From: Arthrobacter sp. U41
GTDB lineage: Bacteria > Actinomycetota > Actinomycetes > Actinomycetales > Micrococcaceae
NCBI RefSeq assembly: GCF_007679325.1
Contig: NZ_VEGI01000001.1
Span: 1,054,001-1,118,000 of the forward strand
Direction of reading: 5' to 3'
DNA length: 64,000 nt
Below, piece after piece: positions 1-9,081 of this stretch (positions within the stretch are counted from its first letter, which is position 1; each line of letters starts with the position of its first letter). The translations under genes were made by a program, and so were the position numbers. Below the pieces are notes generated by a model. That model was not told the DNA's origin. It saw only the letters and a list, made by a program, of their open reading frames with translations, and made no database searches.

Positions 1-434
1 AGCGCCTGCTGCCTAACCGAAGGTGTCTCCTCCAACGCGAACGTGGTAGTGGGCAGCAGCCCGCAAGCCGGTGGCCTAACGGGCGCTTTGCTTCCGAGTA
101 GGGATCACCCAGCCGGACGCGTTCGGGGAGGTCACCTCTTGCTGACCCAAATTTCTGTGATGCAAAGTCAGACGTCACGGTGATCCCCTATCCCGAGTCC
201 ATTAAGGCCTGTCGGACCAGCTGGAACGAACCGTGGTCGGCTCTGGGAGGGACAATGGTCGCCGGCAAGGGACAAGCGAGCGTCACACGGTTCTGGCCTC
301 GAACACTGGCCAGTCGTTCCTTGCGCGACAAGATGCGTACTCACTTTGACGTCGCAACCGGTGACAGAATGCGATAGCCGCCAAGAACACGTGTTCTTGG
401 CGGCTATCGCAAAAGGTTCCTGGGAGGTCAGGAC
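1..434. other. Region without a recognised gene at window start
   Basis: I see no convincing coding region here on either strand. The open frames are short, lack ribosome sites and resemble nothing I know. The segment AAGCCGGTGGCCTAAC at 65-80 equals a conserved stretch near the 3' end of bacterial 16S rRNA, but its flanks do not match rRNA. A small GGGC-AGCA-GCCC hairpin lies just before it at about 51-63. A 40-base perfect palindrome ends the region (separate entry). An unrecognised RNA gene or the tail of a feature left of the window cannot be excluded. Confidence 0.5.
371..410. terminator. 40-bp perfect palindrome, likely terminator of ychF
   Basis: Positions 371-390 and 391-410 are exact reverse complements with no loop, centred on CACGTG. 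It lies 24 bases beyond the ychF stop on that gene's 3' side. On the plus strand it is followed by AAAAGG; on the minus strand no U-run follows, so termination there would be non-canonical. Its length and perfection are unusual. Confidence 0.6.
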
Positions 435-1520
435 CTACACATTGAACCTAAATTCGACCACGTCGCCGTCGGCCATGACGTATTCCTTGCCTTCAATGCG
501 GACCTTGCCGCGGGACTTCGCCTCGGCCATGGATCCGGCCTCGATGAGGTCGTCGAAGGAGACCACTTCGGCCTTGATGAAGCCGCGCTGGAAGTCGGAG
601 TGGATGACGCCGGCGGCCTGCGGTGCGGTGTCACCCTGGTGGATGGTCCAGGCCCGGGTTTCCTTGGGCCCCGCCGTGAGGTAGGTCTGCAGTCCGAGGG
701 TGTGGAACCCGACGCGGGCCAGCTGGTCGAGGCCGGATTCGTCCTGTCCGTTCATCTCCAGCATTTCGCGGGCCTCTTCCTCGTCCAGCTCGACGAGGTC
801 GGATTCGAGCTTGGCGTCGAGGAAGATCGCGTCGGCCGGGGCCACCATGGCCCGCAGCTCCGCCTGCTTCTCCGGGCTTCCGAGGATGCCTTCGTCCGCG
901 TTGAAGACGTAGATGAACGGCTTGGCGGTCAGAAGACCGAGCTCCTTGAGGTGCTCCATCTCCAGCTTGTCGCTCTTGATCGAGGAGAAGATGGTGTCGC
1001 CGCGTTCAAGCACGGCCTGGGCCGCCTTGATGGCGGCCAGCTCGGCGGCTTCCCGCTTCTTGATCTTGACTTCTTTTTCGATCCGGGGAATGGCGTTTTC
1101 GATCGTCTGGAGATCGGCCAGGATCAGCTCGGTGTTGATGGTCTCCATGTCGGAGCCGGGATCCACTTTGCCGTCGACGTGGATGACGTCGGGATCATCG
1201 AACACGCGGACAACCTGGGCGATGGCCTCGGCCTCGCGGATGTTGGCGAGGAACTTGTTGCCCAGGCCTTCACCCACCGACGCGCCCTTCACGATCCCGG
1301 CGATGTCCACGAAGGACACCGGCGCGGGCAGCAGCCGCTGGGAGCCGAAGACGGCGGCCAGCTTGGCGAGCCGCGGGTCCGGCAGGTTGACCACACCGAC
1401 GTTGGGCTCGATCGTGGCGAACGGGTAGTTCGCTGCGAGCACCTGGTTGCGGGTCAGTGCGTTGAAAAGAGTTGATTTGCCGACGTTGGGCAGTCCGACG
1501 ATGCCAATAGTAAGAGCCAC
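435..1520 (-). CDS. ychF: Redox-regulated ATPase/GTPase YchF
   Basis: YchF (OLA1-type) is a universal ribosome-associated P-loop ATPase of the Obg group. This 361-residue protein has the family length. Visible are the P-loop GLPNVGKST (residues 9-17), the switch motif DIAG (72-75), the family hallmark NADE at 207-210 in place of the G-protein NKxD specificity motif, and a C-terminal TGS domain (about 280-361) ending in EFRFNV. The open frame continues far upstream, but the start is set at GTG 1520, where homology begins and where a TAGAAT hexamer lies 8 bases upstream, suggesting a leaderless mRNA. It faces away from rmuC. Function by family knowledge; identification is very secure. Confidence 0.97.
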   Translation of the reverse strand: MALTIGIVGLPNVGKSTLFNALTRNQVLAANYPFATIEPNVGVVNLPDPRLAKLAAVFGSQRLLPAPVSFVDIAGIVKGASVGEGLGNKFLANIREAEAIAQVVRVFDDPDVIHVDGKVDPGSDMETINTELILADLQTIENAIPRIEKEVKIKKREAAELAAIKAAQAVLERGDTIFSSIKSDKLEMEHLKELGLLTAKPFIYVFNADEGILGSPEKQAELRAMVAPADAIFLDAKLESDLVELDEEEAREMLEMNGQDESGLDQLARVGFHTLGLQTYLTAGPKETRAWTIHQGDTAPQAAGVIHSDFQRGFIKAEVVSFDDLIEAGSMAEAKSRGKVRIEGKEYVMADGDVVEFRFNV

Positions 1521-1528
1521 GAGTACTA

Positions 1529-1534
1529 ATTCTA
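1529..1534 (-). promoter_or_regulatory. -10 element of leaderless ychF
   Basis: TAGAAT ends 8 bases before GTG 1520, and no Shine-Dalgarno sequence lies between. A transcript would begin at or next to the start codon. Confidence 0.55.
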
Positions 1535-1625
1535 CCCGCTGCTGCCGGGGACCCTGTGACGGCCCGGCCCGCCGTCCGCAGGGCGCCGGCCGGAAACTGT
1601 CACCGGGGCGTGCCAAAGTGAAGGC

Positions 1626-2924
1626 ATGGAAGCTTTTGCATTGATTCTTGCCCTGCTCATGCTGCTCGTCGGCGCCGTCGCCGGCGCCGCAGTGGTCTAC
1701 GTGTTGCTCCGCCGCCGTTCTCTCGCCGTAGAGCAGGACTTCGACGCCGTCTCCGCCCGGCTCTCCGAGGTCAGTGCCCAGTTCGCCGCAGCCGACGCCG
1801 AGCGGCGCCTGCTGGCTGCGCAGAACCGCGACCTGGGCGAATCCCGGAACCAGGACGGCAGTGTCCTGCGGGCGCTGGCGCCGGTGGCGGAGAAACTCAC
1901 CGCGGTCCAGCAGCAGGTGTCCCTGCTGGAACGCGACCGCTTGGAGCAGTACGGCCAGCTCGCCCAGCAGCTGCAGGAAGCCCGGCTGTCCGACGAACAG
2001 CTCCTGCGCTCCACGCATGCGCTGGAATCAGCCCTGCGGTCCAACAGCGCCCGGGGCCAGTGGGGGGAAGTCCAGTTGCGCCGCGTGGTCGAGGCGGCCG
2101 GGATGCTGCGGCATGTCGATTTCCATGAACAGGTCCACAGCGGGCAGCAGCACAACTCGGCGGCGGAGACGAATGTCCGGCCCGACCTCGTCGTGCAGCT
2201 GCCCGGAGGGAAGCAGCTGGTGGTCGATGCCAAGGTTCCGCTCACGTCCTACCTCGCGGCCCAGGAACTGGGGGCGTCCGCCGGCGGGCAGCAGCACGCG
2301 CAGCTGGGCGGCCAGCAGACCCACCTGCTGGCCCACGCCAAGGCCCTGAAGGCCCATGTGGACGCGCTGAGCAGCAAGAAATACTGGGACATTCCGGGCA
2401 ACTCCCCCGAACTTGTGGTGTGCTTCCTGCCGGCCGAGTCGATCCTGGCCGCCGCACTGTCTGCGGACCCGGCGCTGCTGGACTACTCCCTATCCAGGAA
2501 TGTCGTGCTGGCGTCCCCCTCCACCCTGCTCGCGGTCCTGAAGTCCGTCGCTTTCACCTGGCGCCAGGACGTCCTGACGGACAGCGCGCGGGAACTCTTC
2601 GAACTCGCCCACCAGCTCTATGAGCGGATGGGGACACTCGGCGAGAACGTCACCAAGCTCGGCGCCTCCCTCAAAACGTCCGTGGACCGCTACAACTCCA
2701 TGGTGGGCACGCTGGAAGCCCGGGTGCTGCCGACGGCCCGGAAGCTCAACGCCCTGGACGCGGCCGGGCTGACGACGCCCGCAGCCGTGGAGGTCACGCC
2801 GCGGTCCGTAGCGGCCCCGGAACTCCAGCCCGGAAGCGGTCCGGAGGCCGGCGCCGGCGGCCGGGCGACGAAGGAGTCGCTGAATGATGCACTCGACGAC
2901 GCCGACCGGGAGTCCGCAGCCTAG
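1626..2924 (+). CDS. rmuC: DNA recombination protein RmuC family
   Basis: RmuC proteins are nuclease-like proteins reported to limit recombination at inverted repeats in E. coli; the biochemical role is poorly defined. The 432-residue product has an N-terminal membrane anchor (about residues 4-26), followed by RRR, a Gln/Glu/Leu-rich coiled coil (about 30-115) and the conserved RmuC core (about 120-370) containing the segments RGQWGEVQLRRVVE and FLPAESILAAAL. The last 60 residues are Ala/Pro/Gly-rich and probably disordered. ATG 1626 has only GAAGG one base upstream; CAAAGT six bases before the ATG could serve a leaderless start. It is divergent from ychF and convergent with ispH. Confidence 0.93.
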   Translation: MEAFALILALLMLLVGAVAGAAVVYVLLRRRSLAVEQDFDAVSARLSEVSAQFAAADAERRLLAAQNRDLGESRNQDGSVLRALAPVAEKLTAVQQQVSLLERDRLEQYGQLAQQLQEARLSDEQLLRSTHALESALRSNSARGQWGEVQLRRVVEAAGMLRHVDFHEQVHSGQQHNSAAETNVRPDLVVQLPGGKQLVVDAKVPLTSYLAAQELGASAGGQQHAQLGGQQTHLLAHAKALKAHVDALSSKKYWDIPGNSPELVVCFLPAESILAAALSADPALLDYSLSRNVVLASPSTLLAVLKSVAFTWRQDVLTDSARELFELAHQLYERMGTLGENVTKLGASLKTSVDRYNSMVGTLEARVLPTARKLNALDAAGLTTPAAVEVTPRSVAAPELQPGSGPEAGAGGRATKESLNDALDDADRESAA

Positions 2925-2946
2925 GAAACAGCCGCGGAGGGGACTC

Positions 2947-4038
2947 CTAGGAAGTCTGCGAGGGCCGTGTCCCGCGGCCGCCAAGGGCGCGGGTCACGTC
3001 GCCGGCCTGCTTCAGCGTGGCGCGAAGCTCCTTCGGCAGCGAGAACAGCAGGTCTTCCTCGGCCGTGACAACTTCCTCGACCGAGCCGTAGCCGTAGTCG
3101 GCGAGCAGGCGCAGGACGTCCTTGACCAGGACTTCCGGTACCGAGGCGCCAGAGGTCACGCCCACGGTGGCCGCGCCCTCAAACCAGGATTCGTCCACTT
3201 CGTTGGCGAAGTCCACGCGGTAGGAGGCCTTGGCACCGTATTCCAGCGCCACCTCCACGAGGCGGACCGAGTTCGACGAGTTGGCCGATCCGACCACAAT
3301 CACGAGGTCGGCCTGCGGTGAGATCTTCTTGATGGCCACCTGGCGGTTGGTGGTGGCGTAGCAGATGTCATCGCTGGGCGGGTCCTGCAGGGTGGGGAAC
3401 CGTTCCTTGAGCAGGCGGACCGTTTCCATGGTTTCGTCCACGCTGAGGGTGGTCTGGGAAAGCCAGATCACCTTCTCCGGATCCCGGACGGTCACCTTGT
3501 CGACCTCGTGCGGGCCGTTGATGATCTGGATGTGTTCGGGAGCCTCCCCCGCGGTTCCTTCGACTTCTTCGTGGCCGTCGTGGCCGATCAGCAGGATGTC
3601 GAAGTCGTCCTTCGCGAAGCGCACCGCCTCTTTGTGCACCTTGGTCACGAGGGGGCACGTGGCGTCAATGGTCCGCAGCCCCCGGTCCTCGGCGGACTGG
3701 ACCACGGCCGGCGACACACCGTGGGCGGAAAAGATCACCAGGGCGCCCTCGGGGACCTCGTCCGTCTCGTCGACGAAGATGGCGCCCTTTTCCTCAAGGG
3801 AACTCACCACATGAACGTTGTGGACAATCTGCTTGCGGACGTAGACCGGCGGGCCGTAGTGCTCCAGCGCCTTTTCCACTGCAATGACCGCCCGGTCAAC
3901 GCCGGCGCAGTAGCCGCGCGGGGCTGCGAGCAGGACCCTCTTCGGGCCGTCGACGGGGGCTGCGGCCAGGACTTCCTCCGGCGTACGCCGCCGGCGCGGA
4001 ACGGTTGGCATCGGAATGGAAACAGCAGTGGAGGTCAT
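2947..4038 (-). CDS. ispH: 4-hydroxy-3-methylbut-2-enyl diphosphate reductase
   Basis: IspH (LytB) is the last enzyme of the MEP pathway; it reduces HMBPP to IPP and DMAPP with a [4Fe-4S] cluster in the cytosol. The 363-residue protein carries the three cluster cysteines Cys44 ([11 protein letters not shown]), Cys128 ([11 protein letters not shown]) and Cys226 ([11 protein letters not shown]), plus the HGHEE-like segment HDGHEEVEG near 153-161. An N-terminal extension of about 30 residues, basic and Pro-rich, precedes the core. ATG 4038 has TAGCAT six bases upstream, so translation is probably leaderless. A membrane protein gene ends 45 bases upstream on the same strand, and xseA-xseB lies divergent beyond it, an arrangement common in actinobacteria. 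Confidence 0.98.
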   Translation of the reverse strand: MTSTAVSIPMPTVPRRRRTPEEVLAAAPVDGPKRVLLAAPRGYCAGVDRAVIAVEKALEHYGPPVYVRKQIVHNVHVVSSLEEKGAIFVDETDEVPEGALVIFSAHGVSPAVVQSAEDRGLRTIDATCPLVTKVHKEAVRFAKDDFDILLIGHDGHEEVEGTAGEAPEHIQIINGPHEVDKVTVRDPEKVIWLSQTTLSVDETMETVRLLKERFPTLQDPPSDDICYATTNRQVAIKKISPQADLVIVVGSANSSNSVRLVEVALEYGAKASYRVDFANEVDESWFEGAATVGVTSGASVPEVLVKDVLRLLADYGYGSVEEVVTAEEDLLFSLPKELRATLKQAGDVTRALGGRGTRPSQTS

Positions 4039-4044
4039 GCCCCA

Positions 4045-4050
4045 ATGCTA
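4045..4050 (-). promoter_or_regulatory. -10 element of leaderless ispH
   Basis: TAGCAT followed by six bases (TGGGGC) and then ATG 4038. It lies in the 44-base gap after the upstream membrane protein gene, so ispH can be transcribed on its own. Confidence 0.6.
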
Positions 4051-4082
4051 CCGGTGTTGAGCGGGGCGCCGGTGTGGGGGCC

Positions 4083-4958
4083 TCAGGCGCGGCGGCGCAG
4101 GGCGACGACGCGCAGGACGAGTCCGGCTGCCAGCAGGACACCTCCCACCATGGCCGCCGCCAGGATCCACTGCCCGAAACTCGAACCGGCCGCGGCGACA
4201 AACTCACTCTTGAAGATCTCTGCGACTTCGTTGCCGCTGGACGTTCCGGTCACCGCGGCCGCGACCGCGTCGGCGGCCAGCTTCCAGGCCCCGGCCAGCA
4301 CGATCGTTCCCAGCCCGATGCCGGCCAGGACCGTCCAGCGCCGACGTGCGGCCACAAAGGCCAGGGCGAACGCGATCAGGGCACCGACGGCCACGGCGTA
4401 GCCCATCGGCGCGAAGGCGGCCACCCGGTCGAGGGCCTGCCGGTGTTCGGGCTGCCCGATGGTGATCAGCAACTGGTCCGGGGCCTCCAGCGGCAGTGTC
4501 GTGGCATCCGCCACCTGCTTGGCCACCAGGCCGACGAGGGGCGCGAGGTCCAAGGTCAGTGAGGTGACGCCGTCGGCTTCGGCAGGCAGGGACGCAGGGT
4601 CCGCGAAGTTCAGCCGGTGGCTTTTGCGCAGTGTTTCGGTCCAGGCTTCGGGGTAGCCGGGCATGGTGGTCAGGGAGCGGGCCGCGCTTTCCAGGACGGG
4701 CGTCACCAGCCCCGAAAGCGCTGCGGGGATTTGCTCCGCACCGAGACTGCCGACGGCGGCTCCGGCCAGCCGCTGCTGGAATACCGGGTCCTTGCCCAGC
4801 GGCGCGGTGAACGCCACAAAACCATCCTCCTGGACGAGATTCCTGTCCACCCACATGGCCGGAACGGCAACAGCTGCCAGGACAAGCCCGATGAGTACCG
4901 CTACGGCCGAGACAAAAGTGCGCACAAGAATTCCTAGGAGGTTGTTGGGTAGTGCCAT
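4083..4958 (-). CDS. Membrane protein of unknown function
   Basis: I do not recognise a named family. The 291-residue product has a hydrophobic segment at about 9-36 ending at W36, then a long polar stretch (about 37-190) that includes FVAFTAPLGKDPVFQQRL. Three more hydrophobic segments follow, near 192-215, 218-245 and 262-288, and the protein ends in RRRA. This predicts a four-pass protein with a large extracytoplasmic loop. The gene is 44 bases upstream of ispH on the same strand and may share transcripts with it. The ATG at 4958 lacks a clear ribosome site, so the start is less certain. It could have a cell-envelope role, but nothing here shows that. Confidence 0.85.
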   Translation of the reverse strand: MALPNNLLGILVRTFVSAVAVLIGLVLAAVAVPAMWVDRNLVQEDGFVAFTAPLGKDPVFQQRLAGAAVGSLGAEQIPAALSGLVTPVLESAARSLTTMPGYPEAWTETLRKSHRLNFADPASLPAEADGVTSLTLDLAPLVGLVAKQVADATTLPLEAPDQLLITIGQPEHRQALDRVAAFAPMGYAVAVGALIAFALAFVAARRRWTVLAGIGLGTIVLAGAWKLAADAVAAAVTGTSSGNEVAEIFKSEFVAAAGSSFGQWILAAAMVGGVLLAAGLVLRVVALRRRA

Positions 4959-5159
4959 CCTACGGGGGCGGCCTGCGGATCAATAAAGTCGGAGCCCGAT
5001 GATAGAGCTATGGATAGAGTTGAAACAGACAAGTTCGAGCTGTCTGCCGGTGGCCCTCCTGGACGCGCAATCGCTGAGGGGTGTACCTGCTGACAGCCCC
5101 GCCCCGGCAAAGGACAACCACCCATATGCACAAGGCCACCTCCGCACCGGAGTCCCGGC

Positions 5160-6446
5160 ATGTCTGAGGACGTCGCGGCAGCCACCACCGTACCGGCCAC
5201 AGCGGCGGAAACCAGCCCGGACAACCCGTGGCCGCTGCAGCTGCTGTCCCAAAAACTCAAGATGCACATCGACCGCGCCCCGTCCGCGTGGGTCGAGGGC
5301 CAGGTCATCGAAATGAACCGGCGGGGCACCAACGCCTACCTGACGCTGCGGGACATCGACGCGGAGATTTCCCTCCCGGCGTCCGCCTGGACCAAGGTCC
5401 TTGACCGGCAGGAAATCCCGCTGGAACGCGGCTCCCGGGTGGTGGCCCTGATCAAGGCAGAATTCTGGCTCAAGACTGGCCGGCTGAACATGTCCGTGAA
5501 AGACATCCGGGCGGTGGGCCTGGGGGATCTGCTCGCCAGGATCGAGCGGCTGCGCCACGCCCTCGCCGCCGAAGGGCTGTTCTCCGACGCCCGCAAAAAA
5601 CGCCTGCCCCTGCTCCCCCACCGGATCGGCCTGATCACCGGCCGCGATTCGGATGCCAAGAAGGACGTGCTGCGGAACGCCGCCCTTCGCTGGCCCGCCG
5701 TCGAATTCGACGTCCGCGAGGTGGCAGTCCAGGGCAACACCGCCGTCGCGCAGGTGATCGCTGCCCTGCGCGAGCTGGATGCGGACCCCCACGTGGATGT
5801 GATTGTCATTGCCCGCGGCGGCGGTGCCCTGGAGGATCTGCTGCCGTTCAGCAATGAAGAGCTCATCCGGGCCGTGTCCGCCGCCTCGACTCCGGTGGTG
5901 AGTGCGATCGGCCACGAGGCAGACCGGCCCATCCTGGACGATGTCGCGGACCTGCGCGCCTCCACACCCACAGATGCCGCCAAGCGGATCGTCCCGGACG
6001 TTGCGGAAGAACTGGTCCGAGTCCGGCAGGCCCGGGACCATCTGCGCCGCGGCGCCACCCGGCTGGTGGAGCGTGAGACTGACCGCCTGGCGTCGCTGCG
6101 CTCCCGCCCAGTCCTGGCCGCCCCGGAGGTTATGGTCAGCCACCGGCACGACGACGTCGAACGGCTCAAGGGCCGCTCCCAGGCGGCAGTCACCGCCGCT
6201 GTCGTCCGGGCCGCCGACCAGCTGGTCCACCTGAAGGCCCAGGTCCGGGCCCTGTCGCCGCAGAAGACCCTGGACCGCGGATACGCCGTGGTCCAGCTCG
6301 CCGACGCCGGCTCGGCGCCCGGGGTCCGCCGGGACGTCGTGCGGCACCCCGACCAGGCGCCGTCGGGAACCCCGCTGACGGTCCGCGTGGCCGGGGGCCG
6401 GTTCACCGCGGAGTCAACCGGCGGCCAGGAACCGGCAGAAGACTGA
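5160..6446 (+). CDS. xseA: Exodeoxyribonuclease VII large subunit
   Basis: XseA is the catalytic subunit of exonuclease VII, which degrades single-stranded DNA from both ends with several XseB subunits. The 428-residue product has an N-terminal OB-fold (about 22-120, with [20 protein letters not shown]) and the catalytic core (about 125-300) with [36 protein letters not shown] and [13 protein letters not shown], all typical of the family. A coiled-coil stretch and the C-terminal segment DRGYAVVQ follow. xseB starts 52 bases downstream. The ATG 5160 has only CGGAG upstream, so the first residues ([10 protein letters not shown]) are the least certain part. Confidence 0.97.
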   Translation: MSEDVAAATTVPATAAETSPDNPWPLQLLSQKLKMHIDRAPSAWVEGQVIEMNRRGTNAYLTLRDIDAEISLPASAWTKVLDRQEIPLERGSRVVALIKAEFWLKTGRLNMSVKDIRAVGLGDLLARIERLRHALAAEGLFSDARKKRLPLLPHRIGLITGRDSDAKKDVLRNAALRWPAVEFDVREVAVQGNTAVAQVIAALRELDADPHVDVIVIARGGGALEDLLPFSNEELIRAVSAASTPVVSAIGHEADRPILDDVADLRASTPTDAAKRIVPDVAEELVRVRQARDHLRRGATRLVERETDRLASLRSRPVLAAPEVMVSHRHDDVERLKGRSQAAVTAAVVRAADQLVHLKAQVRALSPQKTLDRGYAVVQLADAGSAPGVRRDVVRHPDQAPSGTPLTVRVAGGRFTAESTGGQEPAED

Positions 6447-6498
6447 ACTCCACCCGATCGATCCGTCCCGCGGGACGCACAGCAAGGAGCACCACGCC

Positions 6499-6729
6499 AT
6501 GGCAGTAGAAACAACGCCCAATGCCGACATCGAGGGTTTGAGCTACGAGGACGCCCGCGAGCAGCTCGTCGGCGTTGTCAGCAGGCTCGAAGCCGGCGGG
6601 GCGAGCCTCGAAGAGTCGCTGGCGCTCTGGGAACGCGGCGAGGCGCTGGCCAAACGCTGCGAGGAGTGGCTCGAGGGTGCCCGCAAGCGGCTGGCCGCGG
6701 CGCGGGACCAGCCCGCGCAGGACGGCTAG
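6499..6729 (+). CDS. xseB: Exodeoxyribonuclease VII small subunit
   Basis: XseB is the small regulatory subunit of exonuclease VII. The 76-residue size is normal. The conserved core [18 protein letters not shown], the segment [18 protein letters not shown] and the C-terminal [12 protein letters not shown] match the family's helical hairpin. AAGGAG lies about 10 bases before the ATG. It is the second gene of an xseA-xseB operon and is convergent with the PPK2 gene. Confidence 0.97.
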   Translation: MAVETTPNADIEGLSYEDAREQLVGVVSRLEAGGASLEESLALWERGEALAKRCEEWLEGARKRLAAARDQPAQDG

Positions 6730-6765
6730 CAGGCCACCCGCCGGCCGCAGGCAGCCGGAGCCCGG

Positions 6766-7620
6766 TCAGGAACGCTCCACCAGTTCCCGTTCCATGGCAA
6801 CGTCGAGGTCCGGGACCGGCCACTTCAGCTTCAGGCCTTCCAGCGCGTCCAGCAACAGCTGCTGAACAGCGATCCGGGCGTACCACTTCTTGTTCGCCGG
6901 GACGACGTACCACGGGGCGGCCTCGGTGGCCGTCTTCTCGAAGGCCTTCTGGTAAGCGTCCATGTAGTCGCTCCAGAACGCGCGTTCCTTCAGATCGTTG
7001 CTGCTGTACTTCCAGAGCTTGGCCGGCTCGTCGAGGCGGGCCAGCAGCCGTTCCTTCTGCTCGTCCCGGCTGATGTTCAACATGACCTTGACGATCTTGG
7101 TTCCGGCGGCCGCCTGCCGGGCCTCGAACTCGTTGATGGCGATATACCGGCGTTCCAGTTCCTCGGGGCTCGCCCATCGGTGGACCCGGTGGATCAGCAC
7201 GTCCTCGTAGTGGGACCGGTCAAAAACACCCACCATTCCCGCCGCCGGCACTTCCTTCTCGATCCGCCAGAGGAAATCGTAGGACTTCTCCTCGGGTGTC
7301 GGCGCTTTGAAGGACTTCATTTGGACACCCTGCGGGTTCATGGCACCCATGACATGGGTCACGATCCCGCCTTTGCCGGCGGTGTCCATTGCCTGCAGGA
7401 TGAGCAGCACGCGCTTGGTGCCCCCGAAGCGGGACTCGGCGAAGAGCTGCTCCTGGAGCTCGGTGAGGTTGTCATCAAGATCGGCCAGCAGCGCCTCGCC
7501 GTCGTCCTTGTCTCCGTCGTAGCCGGGGGTGGCGTCCGCATCCGCGTCCTTGAGTTTAAAGTCTTTGCCCACCTTCAAGGTGTCGGCGGGTGGCTCCTTG
7601 AATCCCACGATGTCTGCCAT
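6766..7620 (-). CDS. PPK2 family polyphosphate:nucleotide phosphotransferase
   Basis: PPK2 enzymes transfer phosphate between polyphosphate and nucleotides. The 284-residue protein has a Walker A loop QAMDTAGKGG (76-85), the Walker B region VFDRSHYEDVL (132-142) and a lid with KERLLARLDEPAKLWKYS (about 188-205), all as in single-domain PPK2. Length and the short acidic N-terminal segment fit the polyphosphate:AMP or ADP phosphotransferase groups; which nucleotide is used cannot be settled from sequence alone. AAAGAGG precedes the ATG by 7 bases. It stands alone, convergent with xseB and 74 bases downstream of an aminotransferase gene on the same strand. Confidence 0.93.
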   Translation of the reverse strand: MADIVGFKEPPADTLKVGKDFKLKDADADATPGYDGDKDDGEALLADLDDNLTELQEQLFAESRFGGTKRVLLILQAMDTAGKGGIVTHVMGAMNPQGVQMKSFKAPTPEEKSYDFLWRIEKEVPAAGMVGVFDRSHYEDVLIHRVHRWASPEELERRYIAINEFEARQAAAGTKIVKVMLNISRDEQKERLLARLDEPAKLWKYSSNDLKERAFWSDYMDAYQKAFEKTATEAAPWYVVPANKKWYARIAVQQLLLDALEGLKLKWPVPDLDVAMERELVERS

Positions 7621-7694
7621 GACAAGCCTCTTTCCCGTTCAGGCAGCCCTTCCGCCACCGGGCCATCGCCCGTGCCGCGCTGCTGAGCCCTAGG

Positions 7695-8915
7695 CTAGTT
7701 CCCCTTGTACCGGCTCAGGAAGTCCGCCATGCGGTTGATTGCCTCTTCGAGGTCCTTGACCAGGGGCAGGGTGACCATCCGGAAGTGGTCCGGGCGCACC
7801 CAGTTGAAGGCGCGGCCATGCGAGACGAGGATCTTCTGTTCGCGCAGCAGGTCCAGGACGAATTTCTCGTCGTCGCGGATGTGGAAGACCTCGGGATCGA
7901 GCTTGGGGAAGAGGTACATGGCGCCGCGTGCCTGCTGGGTGCTGACCCCGGGAATGGCGTTGAGCATGTCGTAGGCCTTGTTCCGCTGCTCCAGCAGGCG
8001 TCCGCCGGGCAGGATCAGGTCGTTGATGCTCTGGTACCCGCCAAGTGCCGTCTGGATCGCGTGCTGGGCCGGGACGTTGGCGCACAGGCGCATGTTCGCG
8101 AGCAGGCTGATGCCCTCGAGGTAGTCCGCAGCGTCCTTTTTCGGCCCCGAAATGGCCATCCACCCGGCCCGGTAGCCGCACACGCGGTAGGCCTTGGACA
8201 GGCCGCTGAACGTCAAGCACAGGACGTCGTCGCCGGTCAGGGCGGCCATGTTCACATGGACGGCGTCCTCGTAGAGGATCTTCTCGTAGATCTCGTCGGC
8301 GAAGAGGACCAGGCCGTGCTTCTCGGCCAGGGCAACGATCTTCTTGAGCGTGTCCTCCGGGTACACCGCACCGGTGGGGTTGTTCGGGTTGATCACCACA
8401 ATGCCCTTGGTGCGCGGGGTGATCTTGGCTTCCATGTCCTCGAGGTCAGGCTGCCAGCCGGAATCCTCGTCGCAGAGGTAGTGCACGGGCCGGCCGCCGG
8501 CCAGGGCCACGGAGGCCGTCCACAGCGGGTAGTCGGGGGTGGGGATCAGGACCTCGTCGCCGTCGTCCAGCAGCGCCATGAGGGACATCGTGATCAGCTC
8601 GCTGACGCCGTTGCCCAGGTAAATGTCATCAACGTGGATGTTCTGGATGCCGCGGGTCTGGTAATACTGCGAGACTGCCGTCCGGGCGGAGAAAATCCCG
8701 CGGGAATCGCTGTAGCCCTGGGCATGCGGCAGGTGGCGGATCATGTCCACCAGAATCGCGTCCGGCGCTTCAAACCCAAAAGGGGCGGGGTTCCCGATGT
8801 TCAGTTTGAGGATGCGGTGACCCTCTGCCTCCATCTGCTGGGCGGCCTGAAGGATCGGTCCACGGATGTCGTAAAGGACATTATGAAGCTTGGTGGACTG
8901 CTTGAATTCTGCCAT
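7695..8915 (-). CDS. Pyridoxal phosphate-dependent aminotransferase (AlaA/AspC type)
   Basis: A fold-type I class I/II aminotransferase. The 406 residues include NPNNPTG (176-182), the PLP-contacting DEIY (207-210) and the Schiff-base Lys241 in SGLSKAYRVCGYRAGW. The overall pattern (GNPAPFGF, SRGIFSARTAVSQYYQ) is that of the AlaA group, which interconverts alanine and glutamate with pyruvate and 2-oxoglutarate; exact substrates are inferred. The start ATG 8915 has CATATT six bases upstream, so it may be leaderless, though weaker than other cases in the window. The osmoprotectant operon ends upstream on the same strand, separated by a strong hairpin. Confidence 0.93.
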   Translation of the reverse strand: MAEFKQSTKLHNVLYDIRGPILQAAQQMEAEGHRILKLNIGNPAPFGFEAPDAILVDMIRHLPHAQGYSDSRGIFSARTAVSQYYQTRGIQNIHVDDIYLGNGVSELITMSLMALLDDGDEVLIPTPDYPLWTASVALAGGRPVHYLCDEDSGWQPDLEDMEAKITPRTKGIVVINPNNPTGAVYPEDTLKKIVALAEKHGLVLFADEIYEKILYEDAVHVNMAALTGDDVLCLTFSGLSKAYRVCGYRAGWMAISGPKKDAADYLEGISLLANMRLCANVPAQHAIQTALGGYQSINDLILPGGRLLEQRNKAYDMLNAIPGVSTQQARGAMYLFPKLDPEVFHIRDDEKFVLDLLREQKILVSHGRAFNWVRPDHFRMVTLPLVKDLEEAINRMADFLSRYKGN

Positions 8916-8999
8916 CCATCAAATATGCCATATGGCGGATGTACTTCCGCTGAGATGTGTCTCACAGCGGGGTCCGCCCGTCACGGGCGGGAAACGCAC

Positions 9000-9053
9000 G
9001 ACGGCGGCTGCCGGAGCACCCCCGGGAACCCGGGGAGTCCGGCAGCCGCCGTC
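9000..9053 (-). terminator. Terminator hairpin after the osmoprotectant operon
   Basis: A 16-bp perfect stem, 9000-9015 with 9038-9053, with a further CCCC/GGGG pairing inside the loop. It begins 29 bases past the stop of the substrate-binding protein gene and has no U-run on the minus strand. Confidence 0.7.
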
Positions 9054-9081
9054 GAACGTCAGAAGGTCAGTAGTGGCGCTG

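Noticed and set aside
65..80. 16-base match to conserved 16S rRNA (AAGCCGGTGGCCTAAC)
   Set aside because: The bases before and after do not continue the rRNA, and no other rRNA or tRNA marks are nearby; likely chance in GC-rich DNA.
1..360. Possible tmRNA end (GCTGCCTAA near position 8)
   Set aside because: No T-arm, no acceptor stem and no CCA appear in the following 400 bases.
435..2018. A 527-codon form of ychF
   Set aside because: The first 166 codons are antisense to rmuC and lack YchF similarity; the start is GTG 1520.
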